Source of the DNA: Lepeophtheirus salmonis
Lineage: Eukaryota > Arthropoda > Copepoda > Siphonostomatoida > Caligidae
Length of the DNA stretch: 64,000 nt
NCBI RefSeq assembly: GCF_016086655.4
Contig: NC_052134.2
Location: forward strand, 9,920,001-9,984,000
Reading direction: 5' to 3'
This document shows, in pieces, positions 24,374 through 36,837 of this stretch. The notes under the pieces were generated by a model. That model saw only the letters and a program-made list of their open reading frames with translations, did no database searches and was not told the DNA's origin. The position numbers and the translations under genes are program-made. The number at the start of each line of letters is the position of its first letter. The stretch's first letter is position 1.

Positions 24374-25984
24374 TAGATGGTATTCCTCCATGATTTAAGA
24401 ATAATGATAACGGCTTTGGGAAAGAAATACATCTCATGTTGCAACTACAAAAATTATGGCACTCATTTTATGTCATATTTTATAGACCTGTTTATCAAGT
24501 ATTATTCTGCCTGAAATGTTTAAGCAAATGACAGGATACTCTCCACAATGTCAATTCTTTCCAGGACAATTTTAATCTCACGGCGTGTTCACTAATTTTT
24601 TTTAAAACATAGATATAAAATAAACTCTCCAGTTTTTTCTTCCTATCCTGCATCTCGTTGGAATGAGTAAAGCTTTTAATGATTATATATGTACCCAAGC
24701 AACTACTAACCATTTATATCTTGATAAGTAAGATATTTATTTACACATTCATACTCTTATGTCGGTACAAGTAAATTAATTCAGATATACGCTTGTCAAA
24801 GTTTAAGAATAAACTGATATTTATGTCATATATCGGTAAATACATTCATATAATATATTATTTGTGTATAAATAATGGAAGCGTCTTATGAAGGGCTTAT
24901 TCCTTTCAAAAGATGGATTACTCGGTTTGTACAGCTTTTTATCTCTTCTATTGTGTGTCCAATCTTATGTTGAAAGATTCCAAAAGTAACTAAATGCTAC
25001 TAAACCTAGTCCATCATTGGTATTACCTGGTATAAATTATTATTTTCCAACAAATACTCTGTACATGAAGTATGTACTTGTTTAATTCCCATCATTTTTT
25101 TTTTTACCAAACTAAGGGCAATTTTTTTGAATAGAATAGTAAAGAAATAATATAAGAGAGAATTGAAATTAAAAAATCATGTAATGAACAAAAATATTTT
25201 TGGGGGGTTGATCTATTTATTTTATGTTACCGGAATATTTATCGTATAGTTAGGCATTTCCAGGGCCGTAACTATTTTACGGCAAAAATATTTTAGGCTA
25301 AAATAATTTTCTTTTTTTTTTTTGTACGAAAAACAAATTTTGAAAAATAACTTTATTTGCAAATACAAAAACTTGACATCAATTGCCATTGTTATTTTCA
25401 AAATTGTGACAAAAAAAAGTATCTGTTCCATCAAGTTGGCAGAAGTAAGTTAGGCTTAGTCCTTGCCCTGGTTGCAAATTTCTATTCTACCCTATTATTA
25501 TTTCATTAAATACAAAATAAAGTTTTATTATTTTCTTTGAATTAACCATGAAATTGCATTGGGTAACTTCACTGGTTTTCTAAGCCTAAATGTTCATTAT
25601 CAACCTTTATTAATTTTGGTATTCCTTTAATATTTCTGATGGAGATTTTGTGAAAAAACAATGAATGCGTTCAAGTTAAATTGACTTTGAATGAGGATTT
25701 TCTTTCAAAGTACTTAAAGAGGAAATAAAAAAATGATACACATAATGAAAACAAAATCTCTTCTTACAATATGAATATATGTTTTATTTAATGTTATTCT
25801 GAATTGATTTCTGAAACTTTGCTTTTACCCCATAAAAATTTAAGAATATGAAGTAATATATACCCAATTCATCAAAAAGTCCCAGAAACATTAAATTCAA
25901 GGCCATTTGAAATAAGAAGATTCCGAAGAAAAATAACCAATTTTACCGAAACATACATGAACTACAAAGTTGAAAAATGTTAGA
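24374..25984. other. AT-rich DNA, no recognised gene
   Basis: A 72-codon frame at 24495-24713 (minus) has no recognisable motif. Otherwise low-complexity AT-rich sequence. Confidence 0.45.
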
Positions 25985-26195
25985 AGGATTATCATCCAGC
26001 TTGTCATTCAGAGAAACGACGCCCACAGCCATCAATCCAGCAGTATTCTTGGTCTTAAAATTGTGTTCGATGTTGGCAGGTACATCTGCTGTTCGCGTGA
26101 CAGCAAATATAGACTACAAAGTTTAAAGTAAACAAAAAGCTGGTCATTATGTTTGAAGTTACTTAAGACTCTACTAAGAAAATTTCATCGAAATT
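25985..26195 (-). mobile_element. Mariner transposase relic, central piece only
   Basis: Read downward on the minus strand, a diverged DEIFLxxxxxNxxxNDQLF block at about 26130-26195 resembles SDEKIFxVDxxxNxRNDRxL around the first catalytic aspartate. It is followed in another frame by VTRTADVPANIEHNFKTKN and then AGLMAVGVVSLNDK, matching the standard PASVMVFGVVSSDGKK strand that follows. The second and third catalytic blocks and the N-terminus are missing. The piece is old: frames break every 20-30 residues. Confidence 0.62.
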
Positions 26196-26292
26196 AGTTT
26201 ATAGATGCTAACTTTATTAATCACTTGCAGATGATACCCGTTTTGCCGGGCTGAATAGAGGTTATTATAAACAAAGAATGAAGATGGAATAA

Positions 26293-26430
26293 AAGTGAGA
26301 GAGAGAGGGGTGTAGAAAGAGACAGAGGGAGAAGAGAAGAGGGGAGAGAGAGATGTATAAGATATAGAGAGATAAGACACTAGGGGAGAGACAGAGAGGA
26401 GGACAGATATAGAAAGAGAAATAAAAAAAA
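26293..26430. repeat. Purine-rich GA tract
   Basis: About 140 bp made almost only of A and G on the plus strand, with GAGAGA steps and scattered interruptions. It generates two overlapping minus-strand open frames rich in serine, leucine and phenylalanine, which are artefacts of composition. Such tracts can adopt non-B structures, but nothing here shows a role. Confidence 0.85.
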
Positions 26431-26632
26431 ATTCTGTCATTTTCTCTCAAAATAGCCTTTTAATGAACACAGAGGCCCAAAAAATCAAAGCAATTTGCTA
26501 GGTTATATTATACGTCAACTTGCTAAATTTTAGACTGATCTGGTTGACCATTTTAGATTCCATGAAGGAATCGATTTTTTTTGTCATATATTAGAAAACA
26601 CTACACTTTAAATAGATATGAGATACTTGATA

Positions 26633-26637
<5 letters not shown>

Positions 26638-26663
<26 letters not shown>
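26638..26663. repeat. Poly-T run of 26
   Basis: An uninterrupted T tract. No retroelement body is recognisable next to it on the minus strand, so I do not call it the tail of a retrocopy. Confidence 0.9.
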
Positions 26664-27439
26664 GAAATACAATTAAAATGATTAGATTTAGGCTCTTGTT
26701 TGTGATATTGAAGATGATCTAATTAGCGGGTGTGCTGATACAACGTATACTAATAACATCTCACGCTTGCCAACAGGGTCGTTGCAGATGTAAAACAAAT
26801 GGCAGTTTGACTATTTTTTATGAAATAGTTGTTTTACAGATATATTTCATATTTGCAACAAAACTCATTTATAGGGTTAAATGCCTGAGTATCACTACTG
26901 TATTACCAGTATGGCAAACATCACTAGTTCCTATCAAAGAGATTGATAAACATTTCTTCAAATGAGCATTGATGTATGTATTGATTCGAAAACCCAAATG
27001 TGATTGTTACAAAAAAAAGGAAAAAGAATGGGGTTATAAACCTATAGAAATTTTTCAAAGATTTAAAAAAATCGTTTATTTATATTTGTTATCGTGACAA
27101 TAACATCCATCACGTAGTGTCGAATCCTAAAATGTGTATCGTTAATCACCTTATACCCTTACATACATAAATCGTTCAAAACTATATATAATCGATATAT
27201 ATAGTATATATCGTAAGTATTAACGTGTAAATTGTATTTTTATATTGTATACCAGAAGATAATATTGCTTTATTAATTTGTTTGTTCAATAAATGTATGT
27301 TAATTTATTTAGATCCTAATTGTTGATCAAACAATAAGTAATCATTCGTATCTTGCTCTTATAAATACACTAGCAGGAATACCTGGGATTTCTCATAGTT
27401 TTTAGGGGTCGATGGACAGACAAATTTTGCTTTATTACT
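26664..27439. other. AT-rich DNA with a short palindrome
   Basis: No gene recognised. Near 27183-27210 a stretch centred on ATCGAT reads ACTATATATAATCGAT and continues as its near-complement, a nearly perfect AT palindrome of about 25 bp. Confidence 0.5.
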
Positions 27440-27505
27440 ATAGAAGATACCCTTCAACATAACCTCAAAGTTACTTTCCGTTTTGTTTGAGAACACTCAC
27501 ACGTT
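27440..27505 (-). repeat. Interspersed repeat family D, short piece
   Basis: Read on the minus strand, this carries the ACGGAAAGTAACTTTGAGG block that precedes the TTTGTTG block in other family D copies; the copy at 51690 has the same ACGGAAAGTAACCTTGAG string. Only about 65 bp are alignable by eye. Confidence 0.45.
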
Positions 27506-30469
27506 TTTACTCAATACATAAATATATCTCGTCAAGAATTAAAATATAATATAGTTTTTAGGTCGCATTGACAACAAAACTCACACGTAAAAAAATTTCA
27601 ATGCTATATGTCCCTTTATATTCTTTTTATTATAACGTGCTAAGATTTAGCACCACACTCATTGCTAAAACTTTTATCAAAAGTGACCATATCAATTTTT
27701 TATATGTACTCGCTCTTTATTTTCTTTTTTATATGACATGCTAATCTATATTTGCACAAAGTCATTTAAAATGAAAACTCCTCAGAAAATCAATCAAAGA
27801 AACAAACAAACTTTGTTTGATTAATATAGATAATATATGTTTGTGCAGAATATTGTTTAGACTCAAAAACATGGAACAAACAGCTGATAAAAACAAGGGT
27901 CTTAATTCACTAGTACCATATGTCTCTCTCCCACCTTTTCCTTGCTCTTTTAAAAAAAGAAAAATATCCCTATTCATGAGTTAAGTTGTCATTTTTGTAG
28001 GAAAAAAAAATGAGCGTGAATAGAAAGATGGAGCAAGATGATATATATTTATTTTTTTGCACTTTTAAAATAATTACAACAAATACACCAAAGATAGGGA
28101 ATAATGCGTATTTTGGAGGGAGAAGCGAACACCACGACGACCTATTAAATAATGAACAAAAAATAATAAAGAGCACACGCAACAACCGTTTTCCCCTTTC
28201 CTAATTTGCAAACATAGTTTTTTCATTACAAAAATGGTGTTTTTATTCATGAAATCCACTATCTGTAGACGTCTGTAAAATATTACAAACACCAAGGTGA
28301 CTTAATTACCTACCAGGTGCCTTTTTGTGCAAAAATGACGACTGGACGTCTTTCAGTTCTAATACAATTTTTAATGAGAGAGACAAGTCTTCAACTTATC
28401 ATTTCTCTATCTTAAGTAAATTAACAATTTCCTTGACCAAATCATTCTTGAAAAACCTTATAATCTAAGGACATTTTTATTTAATTGAATTTCCTAGACT
28501 GTAGATTAAATATAAAAAGAATATATATAATTTAGGAAACTTTTTGTATTTTATTTATAGTTTATTTTATTCTATATAATTTGAAAAATTGTCATTAATA
28601 AGTAAACAGGCTATGATGAAAAAAAAATATTGATATATATATTTATACATTGACCATTTATTGAGGAATATGACAAAAATTTATCTAGAAGATTATGACA
28701 TAATCAATTGAAAGAAAAATAAATGATTATCAATATTAGTAGTTTAGCAATTTTGTGCATCCAAGCTAGAGATAGTAATAAAAAACTTATTGATTCTTAA
28801 TGTAGTGACTACAAAGTTGTATGAATTTAAAAAAAATGAATACTTACCCCCATATAGGTATATTTTTATATGGTTTCGAAAAAAAAAAAAAAAGAGTGAG
28901 AAATGTTGTGCTGTGAATTGATAAAAGAAATGATTAGGGAACAATTGTGGTGTAATAATGATGGATACGTTTGAAGGAGGCTGAATTACTGTATTCCAAA
29001 ACAGAGACATACACAAGTGCAAAATGATTTAGGTACTAACTTGCAACTTCAAGCCTCCTTCCTAACAAATCTTTAATAAAGACAATATGCGATAGAGTTT
29101 TTATAAATCTCTAATAAAGATATCCACTCATTTTAGGGATTTTAAAGAAAAGTAAGGGAAATTATTAATTAAAAATTTGGGAAGTTTTGAAGCTGCTGTT
29201 GTTTATTTGTACTTCTTTCTAATATATTATTAATTTTTTTAAATCATAGTCTGTTTCTGGACAAAATACTTATTCCGTTCTTTCCTTTAAAAACTATTTT
29301 CTTATATGTGTATTAATCGGTTTTTTTTTCTAACTTTAATATGTAGGTGTACCTTTGCACATTGGAGAAATATAAGATATTAAATAAAATGGTGATTTTT
29401 CACACAATTAAGCCCCATTACATTCCTATTTATCTACTAATTATCGTTTATTTCTATTATAAAATTAATATAATTCATCCATTGGAGACACTGCGAATTT
29501 CACTGGTTAAAGTAGTAAAAATAAAAATGAAGTAGTTATAATTTTATTTAAAATGAGATGTCGGGGTCAAATTACATAACTATCATACATTAAACAAAGC
29601 ATTGAAATACAGTTGCAATTCTTGGGAATCTCAACTTTTCACAAAATTTTGAATGCAAAGTCTATAATTGACTGAAGTATGTCTATGAGTTATTGAGCTA
29701 TAAGTACAAATATATTTTATATAATTTGAAAAATTAATTGGACATTTTTCTATTTTATTTATTTGTTATTTTAGCTCAAGATTTTTTTTTGTTAACACAC
29801 AACTTTCATAGTTATATATTCAGAAAACGGCTACTTTAATATATGTACATAAATTGAATCTACAATTGTAAGAAAAAAACATAAAAATTATTTTTAAATC
29901 AGTTCATAGCTTTTATCAATTCAAAATGACTGTTTGGAATTAAATCACCCTAATTTGAGATAGGTTTTTTTAATAAAAAAAAAAAAATAACTACTGTATG
30001 TTCTCATAAAGATCGCCACTAAAATAAGGGTTTACTTGAGAGTTATAAGCTACTTCCTGTTGGAAGTTGTATAAAGTTGAGAATCTACATGAGAGCAATT
30101 TCAACTTTTTCTATATACTGAGTTGAATTTGTACTTATTTCCTTTCTTTTACGGCTCGTAGAGTGCTCCTTCTGAACCAAAACAAGGTAATTTTTTTTAA
30201 AGACGAATGTTAGTTGACCAAAACAATGGAAAATATAGTTATTTGTTTATTGATCCCTCTAGATGATTCTATGGAACAATCCGATACTTCTATTTCAAAA
30301 CTGAAGAGCTTCACAAAGAAAAATATTCAATTGTAAAATGCAGTGAGGAGAATATAAATATTGGAAGCACCCTCCATGTTGTCAAATTAAAAATATATTG
30401 CTTCTACAATTTGAATGTTTTAGTTCACTACGATAAGGGTAATTTTTTCTTCACATCATCACTCTAATC
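27506..30469. other. AT-rich DNA, nothing recognised
   Basis: Several overlapping 60-90 codon frames on both strands at 27970-29022 are rich in F, I, L and K. They overlap each other in opposite directions and have no recognisable domain, so I treat them as chance. A poly-A run occurs at about 28880-28893. Confidence 0.5.
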
Positions 30470-30600
30470 TTTTTTATCTCTGCAAAGGCTACATGCAGCT
30501 GATCTAATACAACGCCATGACAGTTAGACTCCTCATCTACCAAATATTTTTCAAATTGTCAGGATTACCATTTTCATTTTCGATTTGTTTTATTTTTATA
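30470..30600 (+). repeat. Interspersed repeat family D, 3' part
   Basis: The ordered blocks CATGCAGCTGATCTAATACA, CGCCATGACAGTTAGACTC, then TCATCTACCAAATATTTTTC, AAATTGTCAGGATTACCATT match the 3' parts of the copies at 43190 and 51690. Confidence 0.6.
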
Positions 30601-32799
30601 CAAATAGTTAATCATACAAATCAGTAAAAAATGATATTAAACTAAGTTCGGAACCGATGATCTAGTGCATGATAATTTTTATTTATTTATTTATTCATAA
30701 TACTCACTTATATGTTTATTTTACCGTAGTCATATTCTGACCTCTTTTTAGAAAGGAAATATGAAAAGATTTTTATTAATGATCCGCAGAGCTTTCTCCC
30801 CCCCCCCCTCCTCCCTCTTTATGTTTTGCTGAATCCCCTAGTTTGTGTGCATATACCATTTGAACTCCAGGCTATAGGATTGAATGCTAACAGTATAAAC
30901 GAAGCATGATATTGTATTATGTATAGTAACATACATATATTTTACTTTTATTTCAGTCATTTTTCACTTTCACTGAAAGGAAAATGGAATAAAAAAAATT
31001 ATCCAGACAGAGCAAGTTGGAATTTTTTTTATATGTTTGAAAAGGAGAAAAAAAGTATTTGTTCTTATTTATTTTTTAACTCTCAACTTTTTTTTTTTAG
31101 ACAAAAATTATTTGTTCTTTGTCCTGCGATATTTATTTAGTCTTTGTGAAAATGATTTAACTTTTAAACTTCATAGATAGAGTTGCACATCTTCAAAATA
31201 TTACTAAAATATTAGGTACTAAGTTCACTTGCATATTCTAAAGATCATGAAACATTCATGTATGATTTAAATTTTAAAAATTTTGATCAATTTTGAGGAA
31301 AATATGTATGGCTACACTCAATCATAAAGTATATTTGTATACCAACATTATTTTTCTTTCCACAAATTTTTTAAAAACTGTTGTGAAAGTATACCAACAC
31401 ATCGATACACACCCAGAATTATATAAATGTCTCTTTCTCCTTTGAATCAGCTTTTTTTGGCAAAACTTTTCAGTATGTTCCTCAAACATTAAATCTGAAT
31501 ATATGCCAATCATTATTTACTTTGATAATTCCTTGAATATAACTTATTTGTATTTTTAGGCATATTTTAATCGAGGTTTAGTTAATTTGATAAAATAGTT
31601 TGCTTAAAAGTCGCCCCTTTGTTTTTCCATCCAATTTCTTGGAGTATTTTTATTATTAGTGTGAAAACTGATGCATGCAACGATAGCTAAAAAAAAAAAT
31701 ATGAAAGCTATTATATTATATAATATACGCAAACATCATCAAAAACTGATGTATACTAATTTGATTCCCGAATTTTGCATTAAATTATTAATATTTGTAT
31801 CTTTTATAGAAATTTAATCTTTTTACTATTAGACTAACAAGTTGACTCTTTTTAAAACCCCAAAATTATGTTATTAAGACTATTAAAAATCAAAAGATTT
31901 ATTTTTTCCCTAACCTCATATATGTTAGGTAGTATTTTTAGCATTTTAATTAATATCTCGGAAACCAAAATGGGTAAAAATTAAAAAAAATAATACAAAA
32001 TTAAATGTATTATGTTCTTCATTTTAAAGTTTAATTAAATATACCTTTGTTATACTTAGCCCTCCAGTAGAAAAAAAAACACATCCTTTTTTACCACATT
32101 TAGTGAACTGGGTAATTTCCAAACCCAAAAATAAAATGTGTAAAATTCCGAGATAAACAGTTGAACGATAATAGTAATTACATCATTTAAATTTTGCATT
32201 ACTATTTTAACTATTCGAAACATTTTGCATCAATTAATATTAATTAAAATGCTAAAAATACAAGTATCAAAACACGTCATCGTGAAAAAATATATCTTCA
32301 TATTAAAATATCCTTAACAACATGATTTTGGATTTCAAAGAAAAATATACTGTATTATTTTTATATTAAAAACATTCAATTATTACTTATGATAAAAATT
32401 TCTTCGAAATATTTATTGTTTAGTGCTAATTTTGGCAATCAATTTTGCAATAATCAATTTTGATGAGGTTGTTTGTCTTTTATAAAATAATAGAAACAGT
32501 TTATACTTTTGTAGGAACCGTGGTACGCCATAGTGTTCACATTGAAAAGAAGAAGAACCCTAGAATTAGTAGCGATAAGAAGGGATAACTACATACTGTT
32601 GGTTGAATATATTTTGTAGTCGTTTTTCAAGTTATATCTAGTCTGTGAATTGAAATAACGTGAATTCTTGCCGAAAGGTCAAATATTTGGATCGTGCTGT
32701 TATTAAAATATCTGTAAACATTGTAAAATACTTTTTATGATTCTACTCTAAGTATATAGATGCTGGGGCGTTGATGCTGGATTTTACATAAAAAGAATG
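30601..32799. other. AT-rich DNA, nothing recognised
   Basis: No gene signal. A C run followed by CCTCCTCCC lies near 30800-30815 and a nine-T run near 31090. Open frames at 30919-31140 (plus) and 31322-31513 (minus) have no recognisable domain. Confidence 0.5.
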
Positions 32800-32990
32800 A
32801 CCCATAATGATCACAATGACAATAACAGATAGAAGCTGGTCGACACCATCCAGAGCATCATCAATGAAGACCCTGTATAGTCCCGGAGGAAGTTGTCTCT
32901 AAGTGTCACTCTTGAAAACAAATTAGTAAACGAGGACATTCGACACAAGTAGCCCTTGTAATCAGGGCCTACTCTCTGTTTTGATAATAG
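32800..32990 (+). mobile_element. Mariner transposase relic, second helix-turn-helix
   Basis: The plus-strand frame gives KLVDTIQSIINEDPV, a stop, then SRRKLSLSVTLENKLVNEDIRHK. This matches the KLVxxIxxxIxEDPxxSMRKLAKxxxVSxxTVxRxVxEDLxxKSY region of Tc1/mariner N-terminal domains. About 60 residues survive, with one in-frame stop before the SRRK block. Neither the first helix-turn-helix nor any catalytic block is readable nearby, and no termini are visible. It is a small, old fragment. Confidence 0.68.
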
Positions 32991-35184
32991 ATCTCCGTAT
33001 CTTCATCTTGTTAATTTTTTGACCCTAAAAATTTCAATTTATATTATGTAATCATGTTTAATATTTTTCTTAGTCTAATCGTTATGTTTATAAATCATCT
33101 GCAGAGACAGTTATCAAGAATTTATTTTCATCTTGTAATACATTCATTATAATTTATACATATATTCCAATTTATGTGTATCATACATAATAACTGTGCT
33201 AAGTGTTAATTGCATTTAATTTTCGAGATAAATGAACTTTAAAATTTCTTTTTAATGTAATTATTTATATAAATAAATATCTACTTCAATTTTTGTATAT
33301 TTATTTGTTGCAAATTAGACTCAATAATTCAATTGAGAGTATTATACCCATGATAAAAAGTGTTTAAATTCTTAATCACTAAAAAAGCATATGGATATTG
33401 TTTCATTATTGCAAATTAAGTATTTTTCTTTCTATTTTAAATCTTATACCCTTCAGCTCAATCAATGTGATCCAAGTTATTTAAATAAGCTCATCTATGC
33501 AATTTATATATAAATTAATATATGCATATATATTAATTTTAATTATAGATGAAAATATTATTGATTATAATAAACCATTTTTTCTATGGAATCTTTGAAC
33601 AATCTAAACACTTAAAAATAATACTATATGTCCTCAACAAATCCATTTTTGAACTACATTACGCGTAAATTTTGTCTTCCACTCTTGGACAAATCGAACA
33701 TCTTTTTACTTTTATATTGCTGAGGAAAATGGTCATTTGACATTTCATTGAATAATAATGAAATATTATCTCATAAATCTTTTATGACGCTTCATTTTTT
33801 TTTTTTTTTTTTGATTATGGATGTAGACGATTCAAAAAATTATCTACTTTACCTTTAATTATATAAAAATTCATATTAGTTTTTACAACTTTATATGACC
33901 TATGTCAGAGTATTCATTTAAAATGTAAATCAATCACAGCATAGTTATAATATTACGAAAAAAATTTATGTGACTATTCCTCACATCAAATTGTAAAAAA
34001 ATAAACTGAAGAAAGAATAAAAAATTATATAAAAAGTTAGAATAAAATCGGGAAATCCAATGAAATCAAAATATCGTTTATATTTCTAATTTTAAAGCTT
34101 AATCATAAAATTGACATTAGAAATGATAAAAATAAATAAGGATTGATAGAGAATAGGTAAAAATTTACTAATACAAGTTAATAAGGGATGCCGTTTCACA
34201 TGATTCACTAGGTAATTCAAATCAATATTATCTTAATTTAAGTAATAATTTTGTTAAATTATATTATAATATGATTTTCTTACACTGAAAGAAAACCAAA
34301 CTTTGATAATTATCAATTATATGAATAACAAATGTTAAATAAAGATCTAATTTGGAATTATTTAAATAAATAAAATTAAACTCCCCCTCTTTTCTAGAGG
34401 CATAACTATTAAATAATGTGTTTTTTTCTTGTTTTTTTATAATTTAAAAAGACAAACAAAGGAATGACTTTATTGCGAAATAGTTAATTAAATTCGCATA
34501 ACCTTCATTAATAATTGCGAAATTTAAAAATAAATCCTAATTTAGGCAATGTCATGAGGAATAAAGTATTGTGTATTATCTAATTGAATGTTTCAAGAGG
34601 TTACTGAAAGGTATAGGCGATAAAATGTAGCTTCAAAAGAATAAAAAGCATTTTTATAAATATAGGCGTGTTGAAAATCCCAGTTCCCTAACCCAAGGTT
34701 AATAATGCTCAAGATCAACTTTTAATAATTGGCATTCATTTATTGCATTATTAATTCATTTTGAAATTAAGTGGTTACAAAATTAACTATTCGACAGTTG
34801 GGCAAGAACTGTCAGTTATATTATTGTTTAATATATAATATCTTACAGATTACGAAATTTTAGAAGCAGTTTTAAAGATATTCATTGTTTATAATTTGTC
34901 CATTATATTGGCCCAGTTTTTTATATATTTTGAAAGAAGCAATGGGAAAAACCTTGAGAGGCGAGAAGGGCTTTCTTTTTATTATGTTAGTTCCTCAGTT
35001 AAGACGTTGTAAAGGTACAATGTGTAAGGAGAAGGTTAAATTTGGATGTTTAAGATGAAATATTTCCCAAAATCCACATTGTGGCAATAATGATCACATG
35101 TAATAGCAATTATATTAGTAATTTTGTTTATTTTTTCTTGAAATTTTGTTCATGAAAATAAGGAATTAACCTCTTGAATATGTT

Positions 35185-35215
<31 letters not shown>

Positions 35216-35464
35216 GCAAATGCATAGAAAAATTCTGAGGTTGAATTAAGACGTCAAAAAGGTTCCTTATATATATTTTTTAATTAAATAAATAGATTGA
35301 TATAGATGAAAGCTATGTTGATTCAAAGTTTCCTTGAAAAAAGTTAAAAAATAAATAGAGGTAAAATAATAAATTTAAAAGTTAATTATTATTAAAAAAT
35401 TTAAGTTCAAGGTCAGATTACACTTAACCGACCATAATTTTTAAACAAATTGAAATAATTCACT
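32991..35464. other. AT-rich DNA with poly-T runs
   Basis: Nothing coding is recognised. T runs of 18 at 33795-33812 and of 26 at 35190-35215 are present. Confidence 0.5.
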
Positions 35465-35600
35465 TAAACTAGAATGCTAGAAGGGGCACTTGGTAGAGTG
35501 CAAAGCTCCACCATCATGTTTCTATCTCATTTTTTTCCAAAGTTATAAGCAAAAAAATATACATAATGTTTTGTGTGAGTTTGATCTCTTACTGTCAATT
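35465..35600 (-). repeat. Repeat family E, minus copy
   Basis: Read on the minus strand, ACAGTAAGAGATCAAACTCA is followed about 65 bp later by GGTGGAGCTTTGCACTCTAC and AAGTGCCC. The same pair of blocks, similarly spaced, occurs in direct orientation at 36075-36200. The two copies form a loose inverted pair about 475 bp apart. I do not recognise the family and it has no coding potential. Confidence 0.5.
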
Positions 35601-36074
35601 TATGCAATTGGGCAGTTTGTTTTTCAACTTTTTTCAAATTTTGATTTCGTTTAGTTAAAGAAATTTGTGATATGGCAAGAAAGTATTATATGGAAAAATT
35701 TTATTTGACTACAATTTCATTTTTAAGTAGATAGCACATATAGTTCAATGATTGTAAGCAGACAAAAGTTGTTTATTTTGTCAATAAACATTAGATTACC
35801 TCATAAACCATTTTTTGTCTCGTTTAATTATGATAGACATTAGTAAAATCTATATAAAATATTAATAAAGTTTTTTTTCTAAAGCTTTTCTATGGAGGAA
35901 AATTAGATAATAACATAAGAAAATGTTGATCTTCCTTGTTGAATTTTTTTTTTTAAATGAAGCGTCCTATACAGTGGTTATCAACTTTTCCTGCCCGTTT
36001 TCTCTTATTTTGTTCTATAGGATAATTTAAAAAATCAAATTTAACACTTTTATGGGTTAGAAAAGATTATATTT

Positions 36075-36200
36075 GATCACAGTAAGAGACCATTACATTT
36101 TGTGAGTTCAAGGTAAAAGTCTAAGGTCAAGGGCATACCAAAAATTACCATAAGTGGAGGTTTTGAGCTCTACTGAGTGCCCATTCTTGTTTCAATCATA
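36075..36200 (+). repeat. Repeat family E, plus copy
   Basis: ACAGTAAGAGACCATTACAT, then AGTGGAGGTTTTGAGCTCTA followed by CTGAGTGCCC, are shared with the minus-strand copy at 35465-35600. It ends about 20 bp before the long inverted repeat at 36221, so it may belong to the same composite structure. Confidence 0.5.
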
Positions 36201-36220
36201 GAAGAACTCTCAAAACTCAT

Positions 36221-36347
36221 TTTTCAATTCAATGTAACAGAGACTTCTGGGAAAAAATAGTCAGATTTTGACTTCAAAGAGTATGACAGTGGCTCTTTAT
36301 CTACTTAATATATGTACTCTTTTGCGTAACTATTAAAAAGCATGGTA
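36221..36347 (+). repeat. Left arm of a 127-bp inverted repeat
   Basis: This arm is matched in reverse complement by 36712-36837, with about eight differences over roughly 126 positions by eye. It includes AGTCAGATTTTGACTTCAAA and ends with TATTAAAAAGCATGGTA. The high identity compared with the decayed mariners suggests a fairly recent origin, or arms kept alike by conversion. There is no obvious coding content. Confidence 0.88.
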
Positions 36348-36711
36348 GAAGTAAAATATCAGATGGAAAAGTGTTTTGATATAACCTTGTATTTCTTTTA
36401 ACCCTGGATCAATCAAATATATAACTTACTGGTACCCAATGTGACCACGGCCGTCTTAGCCTAATGATAGGTCCCAGGGCCTGATAAGATTCCTAATTCC
36501 TTCTACAATATACAAATTATCAGCTCATCAATGATCCCCTAAACTTGGTATCCCCTTGGCTTTATCACAGGTTAGCCCCTTTATTAATGGGGGTCTGCGT
36601 GTGACCACCTTATCTTCTTTATAATTATTTGCAGCTTTTACACCGATTCGTTATGGAATAGACTCCGAAAAACAATTATGGTTTAACTAACCAAATTTCT
36701 TCTCTATATCA
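36348..36711. other. Spacer enclosed by the long inverted repeat
   Basis: About 365 bp, slightly richer in G and C than its surroundings, containing blocks such as GACCACGGCCGTCTTAGCC and GGTCCCAGGGCCTG. No protein or RNA gene is recognised. Its last 70 bp (36643-36712) are the first copy of a direct repeat whose second copy lies at 37883-37952. The spacer plus arms could be a foldback element, or a unit interrupted by another insertion. Confidence 0.5.
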
Positions 36712-36712
36712 T
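36643..36712. repeat. 70-bp direct repeat, copy 1
   Basis: It begins CCGATTCGTTATGGAATAGA and ends TTCTTCTCTATATCAT. I can find no difference from copy 2 at 37883-37952. It abuts the right arm of the inverted repeat directly. Confidence 0.92.
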
Positions 36713-36837
36713 ACCATGCTTTTTAATAGTGACGCAAAAGAGTACATATATAAAGTAGATAGAGAACCACTGTTATACTCTTTGAAGTCAAAATCTGACT
36801 ATTTTTCCTAGAAGTCTCTGTTACATTAAATTGAAAA
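36712..36837 (-). repeat. Right arm of the 127-bp inverted repeat
   Basis: Reverse complement of 36221-36347 with a few substitutions, for example in the ATAACAGTGGTTCTCTATC stretch. Outside the arms the flanks do not match each other, so the arms' outer ends are at about 36221 and 36837. I see no clear target-site duplication. Confidence 0.88.

Noticed and set aside
26174..26450. Two overlapping minus-strand frames rich in S, L and F
   Set aside because: They arise from the purine-rich GA tract at 26293-26430 and have no conserved motif.
28010..28295. Overlapping frames on both strands that might be a small gene
   Set aside because: The plus and minus frames overlap fully, the composition follows local A/T bias, and no motif supports either.
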